Shown here: piece by piece, positions 24,443 through 34,988 of the stretch | Numbering within the stretch: position 1 is the first letter of the stretch | Layout: each line of letters begins with the position of its first letter | DNA from: Sphingomonas sp. TDK1 | GTDB lineage: Bacteria > Pseudomonadota > Alphaproteobacteria > Sphingomonadales > Sphingomonadaceae | Reading direction: 5' to 3' | Assembly: GCF_001650735.1 (NCBI RefSeq) | Contig: NZ_LXVY01000009.1 | Coordinates: forward strand, 106,602 to 170,601 | DNA: 64,000 nt | Program-made: the position numbers and the translations under genes | Notes under the pieces: generated by a model | What the model was told of the DNA's origin: nothing | Seen by the model: only the letters and a program-made list of their open reading frames with translations | Database searches by the model: none

Positions 24443-27400
24443 TGCTCGGCCGGTTCGTCCATTTCGCGCTTGCGCAGCGCGTCCTCGTCCTCGCGCTCGC
24501 CGCCTTGCTGGTCGTGCTTGGCGTCCGCGCCGGGCGAGACGTGCCGCTCGACGTGTTCCCCGAATTCGCCCCGCCGATGGTCGAAATCCAGACCGAGGCG
24601 CCGGGCCTGTCGACCGAGGAGGTCGAGAGCCTGGTGACGGTGCCGATCGAGACGGCGGTCAACGGCGTGCCCGGCCTTATGACGCTGCGCTCCAAGTCGG
24701 TGCTGGGACTATCGTCGGTACAGATATTATTCGAGCGCGGGTCCGACGTGGTCCGCGCGCGCCAGATGGTCGGTGAGCGGATCACGCAGGTCCAGCCGCG
24801 CCTGCCGCTCGCGGCGCGTCAGCCGGTGCTGATGCCGCCGCTGTCCTCGACCAGCCGCGCGATGAAGGTCGGGCTGTCCTCGAAGAAGCTCGACCAGATG
24901 CAGATATCCGAGCTGGTGCGCTGGACGATCCGGCCGCGGCTGATGGCCGTCCCCGGCGTCGCCAACGTCGCGGTATGGGGCCAGCGCGATCGCCAGCTTC
25001 AGGTGCTGGTCGATCCCGACCGCCTGCGCGCCGCCGGCGTGACGCTGGCCGAGGTCCGCGCCGCAGTGGGCGACGCGGTGCTGGTCGGCGGCGGCGGGTT
25101 CGTCGATACGCCCAACCAGCGCCTCGCGGTCCAGCAGGCGGGCACGGTCCAGACTGCGGCCGACCTGAGGCAGGCGATCGTCAAGCAGGCGGGCGAAGCG
25201 CCGGTCCGCATCGGCGACGTCGCTCGCGTGGTCGACGGTTTCGCCGCGCCGATCGGCAACGCCATCATCGACGACGGCCCCGGCATCATGCTGATCGTCG
25301 AGAAGCAGCCGACCGCGAACACGCTGGAACTGACCCGCGCGGTGGAGGTCGCCTTCGCGGAGCTGAAGCCTGGCCTGAAGGACGTGAAGGTCGATACCAC
25401 GATCTTCCGCCCCGCGACCTTCATCGAACGGTCGATCGACAACCTCACCCGCGCCCTCCTGATCGGCTGTGTGCTGGTCGCGGTGGTGCTGTTCCTGTTC
25501 ACTCGCGACTGGCGGCAGGCGACGATCAGCCTCGTCGCGATTCCGCTGTCGCTGCTCGGCGCGGGCCTAGCATTGCTGTGGTCTGGAGCGACGATCAACG
25601 TGATGATCATCGCCGGGCTCGTCATCGCGCTGGGCGAAGTGGTCGATGACGCGATCATCGATGTCGAGAACATCGCGCGCCGCCTGCGGCTGAACCGCGA
25701 ATCCGCCGATCCGAAGCCTGCGTTCGACGTGGTGCTCGCCGCCTCTTTGGAGGTGCGTTCGGCTGTGGTGTTCGCCTCGCTGATCGTGATGCTGGTCTTC
25801 GTGCCGATCTTCTTTCTCGGCGGCGTCGCCGGCACCTTCTTCCAGCCGCTCGCCGTCGCCTATGTGCTGGCGATCGGCACGTCGCTGCTCGTCGCGCTGA
25901 CCGTCACGCCGGCGATGTGCCTGCTCCTTCTCCCGAATGCGCCGCTCAAGGAGGAGCGCGACACCCGGTTCGTTGCCGCTCTTAAGCGTCGCTACGTCGG
26001 CTTCCTGCCGCGCGTCGTCGGGCGGCCGTCGCTCGCGGTCGGCATCGTCGCAGGCGGGCTACTGCTCGCCGGGGTCGGCTATGCGACGTTCAAGGATCAG
26101 TTTCTCCCGGATTTCCGCGAAACGGACTTCCTGATGCACTTCGTCGAGAAGCCCGGCACCTCGATCGAGGCGATGGACCGGATCACGATCCGAGCCTCTA
26201 AGGAACTGCGCGCGATCCCTGGCGTGCGCAATTTCGGCGCGCACATCGGCCGCGCCGAACAGGCCGACGAGGTAGTCGGCCCCAACTTTACCGAATTGTG
26301 GATCAGCCTTGACGAGAACGCCGACTATGACGCTTCGGTGAAGCGCATCAAGGACGTGGTCGAGGGCTATCCGGGTCTCTTCCGCGACGTGCTGACCTAT
26401 CTGCGCGAGCGCATCAAGGAGGTGCTGACCGGCGCCGGGGCCACGATCGTGGTTCGCATCTACGGTCCAGATCAGGACGAGCTGCGCGCGGCGGGCGCGC
26501 GGGTCCGGTCGGCCATCGCGGGCATACAAGGCATTTCTGACCTGAAGCTCGAAAGCCAGGTGCTCGTACCACAAATTCGTGTCCGCCCGAAACCGGCCGA
26601 ACTGGCGCGGCTCGGACTGTCGGCCGGCGAGGTCCGGCGGCAAGCTCAGATTCTCGTGGCGCAGCAGAAGGTCGGCGAAATCTATCGCGACCAGAAAGCG
26701 TTCGACGTCGCGGTTTGGGGCGAGCCGGCCGTCCGCAACAACATTCACGCATTGCGCGATCTGATGATCCAGGCTCCGACGCTTGGTGGCGCGCTGCCGA
26801 GTAGCGGCAGTGGGTCGGGCGCCGGTGCGCCGGTACGGCTCGGCGATATCGCCGATGTTGAGATCGTCCCCGCCCCCAACGAGGTGAAGCGCGAGAACGG
26901 CCAGCGCCGGCTGGACGTGACGATGAACGTCGCGGGCGCAGACCTGGGAACGGCGGCGCAGGCGGTCGACGCCGAGGTCGCCAAGGTGCCGTTCGCCACC
27001 GGCTATCACCCCCAGGTGCTGGGCGAATATGCCGCGCTGAAGGATTCGCGTCAGCGGCTCTGGTCCACCGGCGGGTTCTGCCTGATCGGCATCCTGCTCC
27101 TCGTGTGGATCGAGTTCCGCTCACGCCGCATCACCGCGCTCGTCGGCGTCAGCCTGCCGTTCGCGCTGGTCGGGGGCGTGGCGGCGGTGGCGCTCACCGG
27201 CGGTGTGCTGTCGCTAGGCTCGCTCGTCGGGTTCGTCACCGTGATCGGCATCGCGGCGCGCAACGGCATCATGCTGCTCTCGCATTATCAGCATCTGGAA
27301 CGTCACGAAGGCGTGGCGTTCGGGCGCGAACTGGTGCTGCGCGGTGCGGAGGAGCGGCTGGTGCCGATCCTGATGACCGCCGCATGCGCCGGTCTGGCGC

Positions 27401-27588
27401 TCGTGCCCTTGATCGTCGCAGGCAACGCGCCTGGGCACGAGATCGAGCACCCGATGGCGATCGTGATCCTCGGCGGCCTCATCTCGTCTACCGCGCTTAA
27501 CCTGCTGCTGCTGCCGGCGCTCTACGCCCGCTACGGAGAGGAACGCGCGGCCTCGCCCTCGCCCGAGCGCAAGGAGGCGCTGGCATGA
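24442..27588 (+). CDS. Heavy-metal RND efflux pump (CusA/CzcA family)
   Basis: The 1048-residue inner-membrane pump has twelve membrane segments in two repeats. N-terminal [19 protein letters not shown] and [18 protein letters not shown] are typical of the heavy-metal subfamily; the proton-relay membrane helix has [17 protein letters not shown]. The C-terminal half has [25 protein letters not shown] start it at ATG 24442, overlapping the adaptor stop; an upstream in-frame ATG lies within the adaptor. Metal specificity (Cu/Ag or Co/Zn/Cd) cannot be fixed from motifs I can see. Confidence 0.93.
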   Translation: MLGRFVHFALAQRVLVLALAALLVVLGVRAGRDVPLDVFPEFAPPMVEIQTEAPGLSTEEVESLVTVPIETAVNGVPGLMTLRSKSVLGLSSVQILFERGSDVVRARQMVGERITQVQPRLPLAARQPVLMPPLSSTSRAMKVGLSSKKLDQMQISELVRWTIRPRLMAVPGVANVAVWGQRDRQLQVLVDPDRLRAAGVTLAEVRAAVGDAVLVGGGGFVDTPNQRLAVQQAGTVQTAADLRQAIVKQAGEAPVRIGDVARVVDGFAAPIGNAIIDDGPGIMLIVEKQPTANTLELTRAVEVAFAELKPGLKDVKVDTTIFRPATFIERSIDNLTRALLIGCVLVAVVLFLFTRDWRQATISLVAIPLSLLGAGLALLWSGATINVMIIAGLVIALGEVVDDAIIDVENIARRLRLNRESADPKPAFDVVLAASLEVRSAVVFASLIVMLVFVPIFFLGGVAGTFFQPLAVAYVLAIGTSLLVALTVTPAMCLLLLPNAPLKEERDTRFVAALKRRYVGFLPRVVGRPSLAVGIVAGGLLLAGVGYATFKDQFLPDFRETDFLMHFVEKPGTSIEAMDRITIRASKELRAIPGVRNFGAHIGRAEQADEVVGPNFTELWISLDENADYDASVKRIKDVVEGYPGLFRDVLTYLRERIKEVLTGAGATIVVRIYGPDQDELRAAGARVRSAIAGIQGISDLKLESQVLVPQIRVRPKPAELARLGLSAGEVRRQAQILVAQQKVGEIYRDQKAFDVAVWGEPAVRNNIHALRDLMIQAPTLGGALPSSGSGSGAGAPVRLGDIADVEIVPAPNEVKRENGQRRLDVTMNVAGADLGTAAQAVDAEVAKVPFATGYHPQVLGEYAALKDSRQRLWSTGGFCLIGILLLVWIEFRSRRITALVGVSLPFALVGGVAAVALTGGVLSLGSLVGFVTVIGIAARNGIMLLSHYQHLERHEGVAFGRELVLRGAEERLVPILMTAACAGLALVPLIVAGNAPGHEIEHPMAIVILGGLISSTALNLLLLPALYARYGEERAASPSPERKEALA

Positions 27589-28964
27589 CGCATCGCTGCC
27601 TGACGCCGATCCTCGCACTGCTCGCTTCGGCGTGCATGAGCGTGCCGAGGTCGCCGCCCATGGTCGCACCGGGGAGCGCCACGGGCGGGTTCGCGACGCT
27701 CCCCGTCGCGTCCATCGCGCCGGTTCCGGACGACTGGTGGCGGCTCTACGACGATCCGGTGCTGGACGGGCTTGTGCGATCGGCACTGGCCGCAAATGCC
27801 GATCTGCGCGTCGCCTACGCCAATCTCGACGCCGCGCGCGCTGCGCTGCGGCAGGCACGGGCCGCGCGACTCCCGCAGACCACGATCGAGAGCGCGCTGG
27901 GGGTGGACAACCCCGCTTCGCAGCCGAGCGCGTCGGGCAACGTGCCGACGACCGATTACGATATCGCCGCGACGGCAAGCTGGGATCTCGACCTGTTCGG
28001 CCGGCTGCGATCGGCCGCGACCGCGGCGGGTGCGGATGCCGGGGCACAGGCCGCCGTCGTCGACGGGCTGCGTGTCGCAGTGGTGGCCGATACGGTGCTC
28101 GCCTATGTCGACCTGTGCGGGTCGACCCGCGCGATCGCCGCCGCGCGCGCGGTCGCAACCGCGCAGGATCGCTCCGTCGGTCTCGTGCGCGAACAGCTCC
28201 GCGCCGGTGAGGTGTCACCGCTGGAGGTGTCGCAGGTCGCGACGATCGCCGCCGCGACCCGCGCCGCAATCGCGCCGTTCGAGGCGCAGCGTGCCAACGC
28301 GCTCTACCGCCTCGCAACGCTTCAGGGGCGGCCACCCGCTGAAGCACGCGACTACAGCTTCGCCTGTACCGCCGCGCCCCGCTTGCGCACCGCCGCGCCG
28401 GTCGGCGATGGGACTGCCCTGCTGCTGCGTCGCCCCGACGTGCGCGAGGCGGAGCGCCGCCTTGCCGCCGCGGCGGCGCGGGTCGGTGTCGCCCGCGCGG
28501 ACCTCTACCCGCGCGTCAATCTCGGCGGCGCGTTGGGGCTGCTCTCCGGTGGGATCAAGGCGGTCGCCTCGCCGCTCGTGACATGGGCTTTTCCCAATCA
28601 GGCGCCGGCGCGTGCCCGGCTCGAGCAGGCCCGTGCGACCGAACGCGCCGCGCTCGCCGGTTGGGACGTCGCCGTGCTACGATCCCTGCGCGAAGTGGAG
28701 ACAGCGCTGGCCGCCTATGACGCTGAGACGCGGCGCAATCGCGATCTGGAAACGGCCGCACGCGAAGCACAGGCCTATGCCCGCCGGGCCGCGGCTCGCG
28801 TCCGCCTCGGCGACGCACCGGGCCTGCTCCAGGTCGACGCGCAGCGCGCGACCGCGGCCGCCACGCTCCAGCAGGCTCAGTCCGACCTGGCAGTTTCGCA
28901 GGGCGAGGTCGCCTTGTTTCGCGCGCTCGGCGGCGGGTGGCGAACGGGAACCGCTTCCGAGTAG
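27585..28964 (+). CDS. NodT-type outer-membrane efflux lipoprotein
   Basis: The 459-residue precursor has a lipobox (LLASAC) at about residues 13-17 and two OEP repeats rich in Ala and Gln/Arg heptads (residues 55-250 and 270-450). DDWWRLYDDPVLDGLV is a signature of the NodT/OprM family. It forms the trimeric outer-membrane channel for the pump. Its ATG overlaps the pump stop, so the three genes are one operon, and a response regulator starts 3 bases later. Confidence 0.92.
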   Translation: MTHRCLTPILALLASACMSVPRSPPMVAPGSATGGFATLPVASIAPVPDDWWRLYDDPVLDGLVRSALAANADLRVAYANLDAARAALRQARAARLPQTTIESALGVDNPASQPSASGNVPTTDYDIAATASWDLDLFGRLRSAATAAGADAGAQAAVVDGLRVAVVADTVLAYVDLCGSTRAIAAARAVATAQDRSVGLVREQLRAGEVSPLEVSQVATIAAATRAAIAPFEAQRANALYRLATLQGRPPAEARDYSFACTAAPRLRTAAPVGDGTALLLRRPDVREAERRLAAAAARVGVARADLYPRVNLGGALGLLSGGIKAVASPLVTWAFPNQAPARARLEQARATERAALAGWDVAVLRSLREVETALAAYDAETRRNRDLETAAREAQAYARRAAARVRLGDAPGLLQVDAQRATAAATLQQAQSDLAVSQGEVALFRALGGGWRTGTASE

Positions 28965-28967
28965 AAT

Positions 28968-29648
28968 ATGGTCATGCGCATCCTGATCATCGAGGACGAT
29001 CTCGAAACCAATCAATTCGTCGCCAAAGGTCTGAGCCAGGCCGGCCATCAGGTGAGTACGTGCGCCGATGGGCGAGATGGACTGTTTCAGGCCACCGGCG
29101 GCGACTTCGACGCGATCGTGCTTGACCGGATGCTGCCCGGCCTCGACGGCCTGGCAGTCGTCAAGGCGCTGCGGGCAGCCGGCGACGCGACGCCGGTCAT
29201 CATGCTGACCGCGGTCGGCGGCATTGCCGACCGGGTGGAGGGGCTTGAGGGCGGCGCCGACGACTATCTCGTAAAACCTTTCGCCTTCTCGGAGCTTGCG
29301 GCGCGGCTGAACGCGCTGGGCAGGCGGCCTGCCGCGCGGGTGGAGTCACCTACTCTCACCGTCAGCGGAATCGCGCTTGATCTGCATCGGCGGACCGTCG
29401 AGCGCGACGGTCGTCGGATCGTCCTGCAGCCCCGCGAGTTCGCCTTGCTCGCCGAGCTGATGCGCAACCCTGGCCGCGTCATGACCCGTACCATGCTGCT
29501 CGAGCGGGTCTGGGATTTCGATTTCGACCCGCAAACCAATATCGTCGAAACCCATCTCTCCCGCCTGCGATCGAAGCTGAATGCCGGTTTCGAGAGGGAC
29601 GCGATCGAGACCGTTCGCGGCGCCGGCTACGTGCTGCGGGCCGAATGA
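28968..29648 (+). CDS. OmpR-family response regulator
   Basis: The 226-residue protein has a receiver domain with the acidic pair EDD near the start and phospho-acceptor Asp in LDRMLPGLDG (about residue 53), then a winged helix with RRTVERDGRRIVLQPREFALL and TNIVETHLSRLRSKL. It lies 3 bases after the efflux lipoprotein gene and is coupled to the kinase by ATGA. Being in the RND operon suggests it controls this pump. ATG 28974 is an alternative start. Confidence 0.93.
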   Translation: MVMRILIIEDDLETNQFVAKGLSQAGHQVSTCADGRDGLFQATGGDFDAIVLDRMLPGLDGLAVVKALRAAGDATPVIMLTAVGGIADRVEGLEGGADDYLVKPFAFSELAARLNALGRRPAARVESPTLTVSGIALDLHRRTVERDGRRIVLQPREFALLAELMRNPGRVMTRTMLLERVWDFDFDPQTNIVETHLSRLRSKLNAGFERDAIETVRGAGYVLRAE

Positions 29649-31006
29649 TGCTGAACCGCTTCAGGCGCTCGACCTCCGGCCTCGTCACCCTCGTTGCGCT
29701 CCTTCTGGGCATGGCGACGGCTGTCATCGGTACGGTCGCCTACGAAGTGACGCACGAGGCGCTGGAGCAGCAGCTCGATCACCGGATCGAGGCGGAGATG
29801 CGCTCGCTGATTGCGGAAAGCCGCGGTACGATGCCGGGCCTCACCGCCGCGATCGAGCGCAGAAGCGCGGCACATTCGACCTCCAGTCTCGACTATACCC
29901 TCCTCGATCGCGAGGGGAATGCAATCGCCGCGACGATCGTGACCGATCATCCCGCCGCTCCCGGATACGAAGAGTTCCTGCACTATCGACGCGGAGAGGC
30001 CGTCGGGGTCGCCCAAGCGCTGACGACATCTCTTGGGGCCGGCACGTTGATCGTCGCGGCGGATCGCAGCGGGCTCGACGAGATTGATCGAACGCTCATG
30101 CAGCTGTTCGCCGGCGCTCTGGCGGTGACGCTGCTCATGGGGAGCGTTTCCGCGCTGCTCGTCGGCTGGATTACGCGGCGGCGGCTTGCGCGGATCGACG
30201 CGACCGCAAAGGCGATCATCGCAGGCGATTTCACGCGCCGGGTGCCGGTCGACGGCTCGGGGAGCGAGTTCGATCGCCTCGCCCGGACCATCAATTCGAT
30301 GCTCGAGCGGATCAATACCCTGCTCGACAATCTGCGGCAGGTATCGAGCGACGTCGCACACGACCTGCGGACGCCGCTCACGCGCCTCTACAATCGTCTG
30401 GGTGACGCGCTCTCGGGTCATGAGGCGGAGCCGCAGCGGGCTGCAATCGAGGCGGCGAGGAGCGAAGCGGCCGAATTGTTGGAGATTTTTGCGGCGCTGC
30501 TGCGCATCGCCGAGATCGAAGGAATGCAGGATCGATCCCGACGACAGCCAGTGGACCTGACGGCCTTGGTCGAGCAGATGGGCGAAACCTACGCGCCCGA
30601 TTTTGAGGCGAGCGGACATCGCTTCGAAGTCGATGCAGGCCCCGGCGCCGTTATCCACGGGGATCAGCGGCTCCTCAGTCAGGCGGTGGCCAACCTGCTC
30701 GACAATGCCTTGCGTCACACGCCAGCAGGAACCCTGGTGCGGCTTGTCGGCGAAACCGACGGCCGGACTGCGAGCATCACCGTGCGGGACGACGGACCAG
30801 GCGCGGCGGTCGCAGACCCCAGCACGTTGTTCCGCCGGTTCGTAAGGGTCGAGCACGCCAGGGCCTCCCCCGGCAACGGCCTGGGGTTGGCACTGGTGGC
30901 TGCGATCATTTCCGCGATGGGAGGTAACGCCCGGATCGATAGCGGATCGGGCTTTGCGGTGATCCTCACTTTCCCGACCGTCGAGGTCGGTCTGAAACCT
31001 GCCTGA
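29645..31006 (+). CDS. Sensor histidine kinase
   Basis: The 453-residue kinase has two membrane segments (about 14-34 and 153-180) enclosing a 115-residue periplasmic sensor region, a HAMP domain, the H-box SSDVAHDLRTPLTRL, N-box NLLDNALRHTP and G-box RDDGPGAA. It probably senses the substrate of the upstream RND pump and phosphorylates the regulator encoded before it. No metal-binding motif stands out in the sensor region. Confidence 0.92.
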   Translation: MMLNRFRRSTSGLVTLVALLLGMATAVIGTVAYEVTHEALEQQLDHRIEAEMRSLIAESRGTMPGLTAAIERRSAAHSTSSLDYTLLDREGNAIAATIVTDHPAAPGYEEFLHYRRGEAVGVAQALTTSLGAGTLIVAADRSGLDEIDRTLMQLFAGALAVTLLMGSVSALLVGWITRRRLARIDATAKAIIAGDFTRRVPVDGSGSEFDRLARTINSMLERINTLLDNLRQVSSDVAHDLRTPLTRLYNRLGDALSGHEAEPQRAAIEAARSEAAELLEIFAALLRIAEIEGMQDRSRRQPVDLTALVEQMGETYAPDFEASGHRFEVDAGPGAVIHGDQRLLSQAVANLLDNALRHTPAGTLVRLVGETDGRTASITVRDDGPGAAVADPSTLFRRFVRVEHARASPGNGLGLALVAAIISAMGGNARIDSGSGFAVILTFPTVEVGLKPA

Positions 31007-31122
31007 CGGACCAGGGCGATGGTAGAATCACCGCCAAAATTACGATTCCCCAATGTGGCCAAGTGTTCGATTGTCATCGTCCTCGAAGTTTTCCATTTTC
31101 GGCGGCGGGAGGCGCGAGTTAG

Positions 31123-31659
31123 GTGGAGATGATCGAGCCCGTCGAAGACCTGCCGCTCGACGTCCTTTACGGGGTTCATCGCGCCGAGCTGCTGCGCTTT
31201 CTCATCTCGCGCACGGGCGACCCGTCCGAAGCGGAGGATCTGGTGCAAGACCTTTGGCTCAAGGCAAGCCGCGGCAGTGCTGGTCCGACTGCGAACGGCC
31301 GGGCCTATCTGTTCCGTATGGCGCAAAACCTGATCGTCGATCGCGCACGCGAACGGCAACGCCGAATGCGGCGTGAGCGGCTGTGGATCGACGACGGGGC
31401 GCCACCCAGTGCCGCGGGCGAGGAACGCGCCGACCCCTCGCGCGATGCCGAGAAAGCGCTGATCGACCGCGAGGAGCTCGCTCGCTTGTCGCAGGCGATT
31501 GAGACGGTTCCCGACGGGGCGCGTCGGGTCTTTGATCTGCACAAGTTGAAAGGACTGTCGCACGCGGAGGTTGCCGCCCGGCTGGGGATCTCCCACAGCG
31601 GTGTCGAAAAGCACATGGCGGTTGCGATGAAATATCTTCGTCGCGCGCTGGCCGACTGA
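31123..31659 (+). CDS. FecI-type ECF sigma factor
   Basis: The 178-residue protein has sigma-2 (residues 18-85, SEAEDLVQDLWLKASR) and sigma-4 (LSHAEVAARLGISHSGVEKHMAVAMKYLRRAL) regions, the latter with the VEKH pattern of FecI factors. A GTG start with GGGAGG ten bases upstream was chosen; an ATG at 31129 is possible. FecR and a TonB receptor follow, completing a cell-surface signalling set. It likely directs transcription of the receptor gene. Confidence 0.9.
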   Translation: MEMIEPVEDLPLDVLYGVHRAELLRFLISRTGDPSEAEDLVQDLWLKASRGSAGPTANGRAYLFRMAQNLIVDRARERQRRMRRERLWIDDGAPPSAAGEERADPSRDAEKALIDREELARLSQAIETVPDGARRVFDLHKLKGLSHAEVAARLGISHSGVEKHMAVAMKYLRRALAD

Positions 31660-31720
31660 GGGCGAACGATATGCGTGTCGTCTTTGAGCGCTTAGGATTT
31701 TCCGGAAAGGTTACCGCGCA

Positions 31721-32671
31721 ATGAGCGCGCCCCGTCAAAGTGACGATGACGTCTTCGAGCAAGCCGTTGCCTGGCACGGCGCCCTCGCGCGTGACGACGC
31801 CGATTGGGACGCATACATGTCATGGCTCGACCAGGATCCAGCTCACCGGGTCGCCTTCGATGAGGTCGCATTGCTGGACCGCATGATCGAGGATCATGCT
31901 CCTTCGCTGCAGCGCGAAGAGGACGCGGGCCTCGCCGATCGTGCCCCACGAAACACGCGCAAGCCCCTCTGGATCGGAGGCTCGATCGCCGCAGCGCTCG
32001 CGGCAGCGATCGCCTTGCCCATGCTGACGAAGACCCCGGCCGACGTGGTATATCACGCCGCCGCACAATCTCGGAGCATCACGCTCGCCGGCGACACCCG
32101 CGTGACGCTCGCTCCGCGCTCGAGCCTTGTCGTTCAGGCTGGCGATCCGACGAAACTGCGGCTTGCAGCGGGCGAGGCCTATTTTGCCGTGCCTCATGTC
32201 GCCGGTCGCACCTTGTCGATCCGGGCGGGTGATTATGACGTTCGTGACATAGGTACGAAATTCTCGGTCAATCTCACGCCGTCTTTCCTGACCGTTGCCG
32301 TGGCGGAGGGGAATGTGTCCGTCCAGCCGCAGACGGGCAACTCCGCGGCCGTTCCGGCCGGCAAACAGCTTCTCGCCGAGCGCAGGCGCGGCCGCGCTCG
32401 TCTTTCGACGGTGGTTGCATCCGACGTCGCCAGTTGGCGACGCGGCCGGCTCGTATATGCCGACGCGCCGCTCGATGTCGTCGTTGCCGACCTCTCTCGT
32501 TATACGGGCAAGGGGGTGAGCGTCGATCCAAGGCTGAGAAACCGCAAATTCTCGGGAGTGCTAGCGATTGCCAACGGTCCGGGGATGTTTCGCGATCTTG
32601 CAGAGCTCATGTCTATCTCAAGCCGCCCTGATGGTGCTGGTGTCCGCTTCGTTCCTGTCGGCGAGCGCTGA
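31721..32671 (+). CDS. FecR-type anti-sigma regulator
   Basis: The 316-residue protein has a cytosolic N-terminus (residues 1-80, with AVAWHGALARDDADWDAYMSW), one membrane segment (about 84-103) and a periplasmic FecR domain (YDVRDIGTKFSVNLT) followed by a C-terminal region that contacts the receptor's signalling domain. It senses the loaded TonB receptor and activates the FecI-type factor encoded 61 bases before it. Its 3' end overlaps the receptor reading frame. Confidence 0.9.
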   Translation: MSAPRQSDDDVFEQAVAWHGALARDDADWDAYMSWLDQDPAHRVAFDEVALLDRMIEDHAPSLQREEDAGLADRAPRNTRKPLWIGGSIAAALAAAIALPMLTKTPADVVYHAAAQSRSITLAGDTRVTLAPRSSLVVQAGDPTKLRLAAGEAYFAVPHVAGRTLSIRAGDYDVRDIGTKFSVNLTPSFLTVAVAEGNVSVQPQTGNSAAVPAGKQLLAERRRGRARLSTVVASDVASWRRGRLVYADAPLDVVVADLSRYTGKGVSVDPRLRNRKFSGVLAIANGPGMFRDLAELMSISSRPDGAGVRFVPVGER

Positions 32672-34988
32672 AGCGGTTGCACAAGCATCGGTCCGACCCG
32701 GAAAATCTACCGCCGTCATCATTGACCTGCCGGAAGGCACGCTTGAAGCAAGCGTCGCACTGCTCGCGCAGCAGGCGGGCATCGCGGTCGCGTGGCTCAG
32801 TCCGCTTCCGAAAGCCATGGTCTCGCGCCTCCGCGCGCGGCTGACACCGCTGGCTGCCCTGCGGCGATTGCTGGTCGGTACAAAACTGACGGTCACGCAG
32901 GTGGGGCCGAGAACATATCGCATCGAATCCCGCGGGAATCTGCGACCCCGGACGCAACCGGTGCCGCGCACGCCCCGCGCTGCGCCGCCCATCGCGGTCC
33001 CGGAAGAGCTGCAGCAACAGGAAATCGTCGTCACGGCGCGAAAGATCATCGAGCCGGTCAGCGGCGTTCCGGGCGGGATTGCCGTCCTGCAAGGCGCCAG
33101 GCTTCCGGGCGGCCGCCTCGGTTTCGCGTCGACCGACGTCGCCCTCGGGCTGGAGGGGCTGTCACTGACGAATCTGGGACCTGGCCGGAACCGGCAATTT
33201 ATCCGCGGGGTCGCCGACAGTCCGTTCAATGGCCCTAGCCAATCGACCGTCGCGGTCGTCCTCGACGAGGCGCGCATCACCTTCGACGCGCCCGACCCCG
33301 ATTTGCGACTGGTCGATATGGAGCGGATCGAGCTGCTGAAAGGGCCTCAAGGACCGCTCTACGGCTCGGGTGCGCTGGGCGGCGTCTATCACATGGTGAC
33401 GAGGAAACCCGACCTCGCCGCACATCAGTTCCACACGAGTGTCTCGACCGAGATCGTGCAGAGCGGCGGGGTAGGCGCCGGCATCGAGGGAATAGTCAAC
33501 CTGCCGCTAGCCGACGATCGCCTGGCCATACGCGGCGTGGGATATGCGTCGCGCGAGGCGGGTTGGATAGACCGCGTTGGACAGAAGCGGAACGCCAATC
33601 GCGCAGAAACGACCGGGGGACGGCTGGCGGTGCGCTGGCAGCCCGATCCGGTCTGGAGACTGGACGTCGCCGGCACCCTGCAGAATGTGAATACGCGGGA
33701 CAGCCGTTATGTCGTCCAGGAGGACGTGGTCCGCCGCCCGGCCGGTATCACCGAACCCAGTGACAACGACTTTTCGGCGCTCAGTGGATCGCTCGCAGGT
33801 CGTATCGGGGATGCAAGACTTCTGGTCTCTTCCAGCTACGTCGATCACGCGGTCGACTATGTCCAGGACGCGACCGATGCCGCGCCGGCGTTCGGCCGTG
33901 TCGGCCCCCTTCGCTTCAGCGACACGCGACGCTACTCCGTCCGCAATCACGAAGCGCGACTGTCGTCGGCGACGCCGGGCGCCTGGTTGATCGGCGCCTC
34001 GTACATGCGCGCTGTTAGCGATGAAACCGGAACGATTGAATCAATCAGCCGCGATGCCAATTCGGCTCAGGTGCAAAGCCGGTTGCGGCGAGTGGTGGAG
34101 ATTGCCGGGTTTGGTAATGCGACCCTCAACGTCGCGCCGCGCGTTCAGGCGACTGTCGGCGCCCGCGTCTCCCACACGGGCGACGAGGACGAAACTGCGG
34201 AGGAAGCTGGCGCTACCGTCAGTCGGATCGGGAAAACGACGCTCTCCCCCAGCCTCGCCGTATCGTGGCGCCCGCCCGGCAGGGGACTGGTCTATCTGCG
34301 TTACGCCCGCGCGGTGCGCCCAGGCGGCCTCGCGCCCAATGCGACCACGCAAGCGACGCGCTTCGACGCCGACGAGTTGGGATCTGCCGAACTGGGTTAT
34401 CGGGGATATCTGCACGGCGACACGCTTCGCTTCGACGTCGGCGCCTTTCATACGAGCTGGTCCGGCATCCAGAGCGATTATCTGCTTCCGAGCGGGCTGG
34501 TATCGACACGCAATGCCGGCAGCGCAGCCGTGCTCGGCGCAGAGATCAGCGTGGATTGGGACGCATCCGCAAGGCTGCGCATTTCGGCAGGCGCAAGCTA
34601 TGTCGACGCCAGGCTGACGCGAAGCGATGACGGCGTGGAAGTCGATGATCGTCGGCTGCCGATCACGCCGGATCTCAGCGCCCGGCTCGTCGCCGCCTGG
34701 CGTATCAACGTCGGACACTGGTCGGGATCCCTGGGAGGACAAGCGAATTACGTCGGCCATGCCCATCTGACCTTCGATCCCGCCGCCGATCGCACGATGG
34801 GAGGATATGCTCTGCTGTCGGCCAACGCGCAGATGAGCAGAGACCAATGGACTGTCACTGGCCGAATAGACAATCTGCTCGACACGACCGCAGATACGTT
34901 CGCATTCGGCAATCCGTTTTTGAAGGAACGCCAGTTCACACCCCTGCGACCCCGGACCGTCACGCTGTCGGTGTCACGCTCCTGGTAA
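32568..34988 (+). CDS. TonB-dependent receptor with N-terminal signalling (STN) domain
   Basis: The precursor is up to 806 residues. A signal-like stretch (residues 19-40, ending AVAQA) precedes an STN domain (about 48-125, DLPEGTLEASVALLAQQAG), a plug (IVVTARK, ERIELLKGPQGPLYGSGALGG) and a 22-strand barrel ending in RTVTLSVSRSW. The STN domain signals substrate binding to FecR. The chosen TTG start gives the fuller signal peptide but overlaps fecR by 104 bases; ATG 32631 would overlap by 41 and lacks a basic n-region. The substrate, probably a siderophore or other scarce ligand, is not evident. Confidence 0.88.
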   Translation: MPTVRGCFAILQSSCLSQAALMVLVSASFLSASAEAVAQASVRPGKSTAVIIDLPEGTLEASVALLAQQAGIAVAWLSPLPKAMVSRLRARLTPLAALRRLLVGTKLTVTQVGPRTYRIESRGNLRPRTQPVPRTPRAAPPIAVPEELQQQEIVVTARKIIEPVSGVPGGIAVLQGARLPGGRLGFASTDVALGLEGLSLTNLGPGRNRQFIRGVADSPFNGPSQSTVAVVLDEARITFDAPDPDLRLVDMERIELLKGPQGPLYGSGALGGVYHMVTRKPDLAAHQFHTSVSTEIVQSGGVGAGIEGIVNLPLADDRLAIRGVGYASREAGWIDRVGQKRNANRAETTGGRLAVRWQPDPVWRLDVAGTLQNVNTRDSRYVVQEDVVRRPAGITEPSDNDFSALSGSLAGRIGDARLLVSSSYVDHAVDYVQDATDAAPAFGRVGPLRFSDTRRYSVRNHEARLSSATPGAWLIGASYMRAVSDETGTIESISRDANSAQVQSRLRRVVEIAGFGNATLNVAPRVQATVGARVSHTGDEDETAEEAGATVSRIGKTTLSPSLAVSWRPPGRGLVYLRYARAVRPGGLAPNATTQATRFDADELGSAELGYRGYLHGDTLRFDVGAFHTSWSGIQSDYLLPSGLVSTRNAGSAAVLGAEISVDWDASARLRISAGASYVDARLTRSDDGVEVDDRRLPITPDLSARLVAAWRINVGHWSGSLGGQANYVGHAHLTFDPAADRTMGGYALLSANAQMSRDQWTVTGRIDNLLDTTADTFAFGNPFLKERQFTPLRPRTVTLSVSRSW

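Noticed and set aside
29627..30856. A 409-codon minus-strand open frame
   Set aside because: It is the shadow of the histidine kinase on the plus strand and has no recognisable domain.
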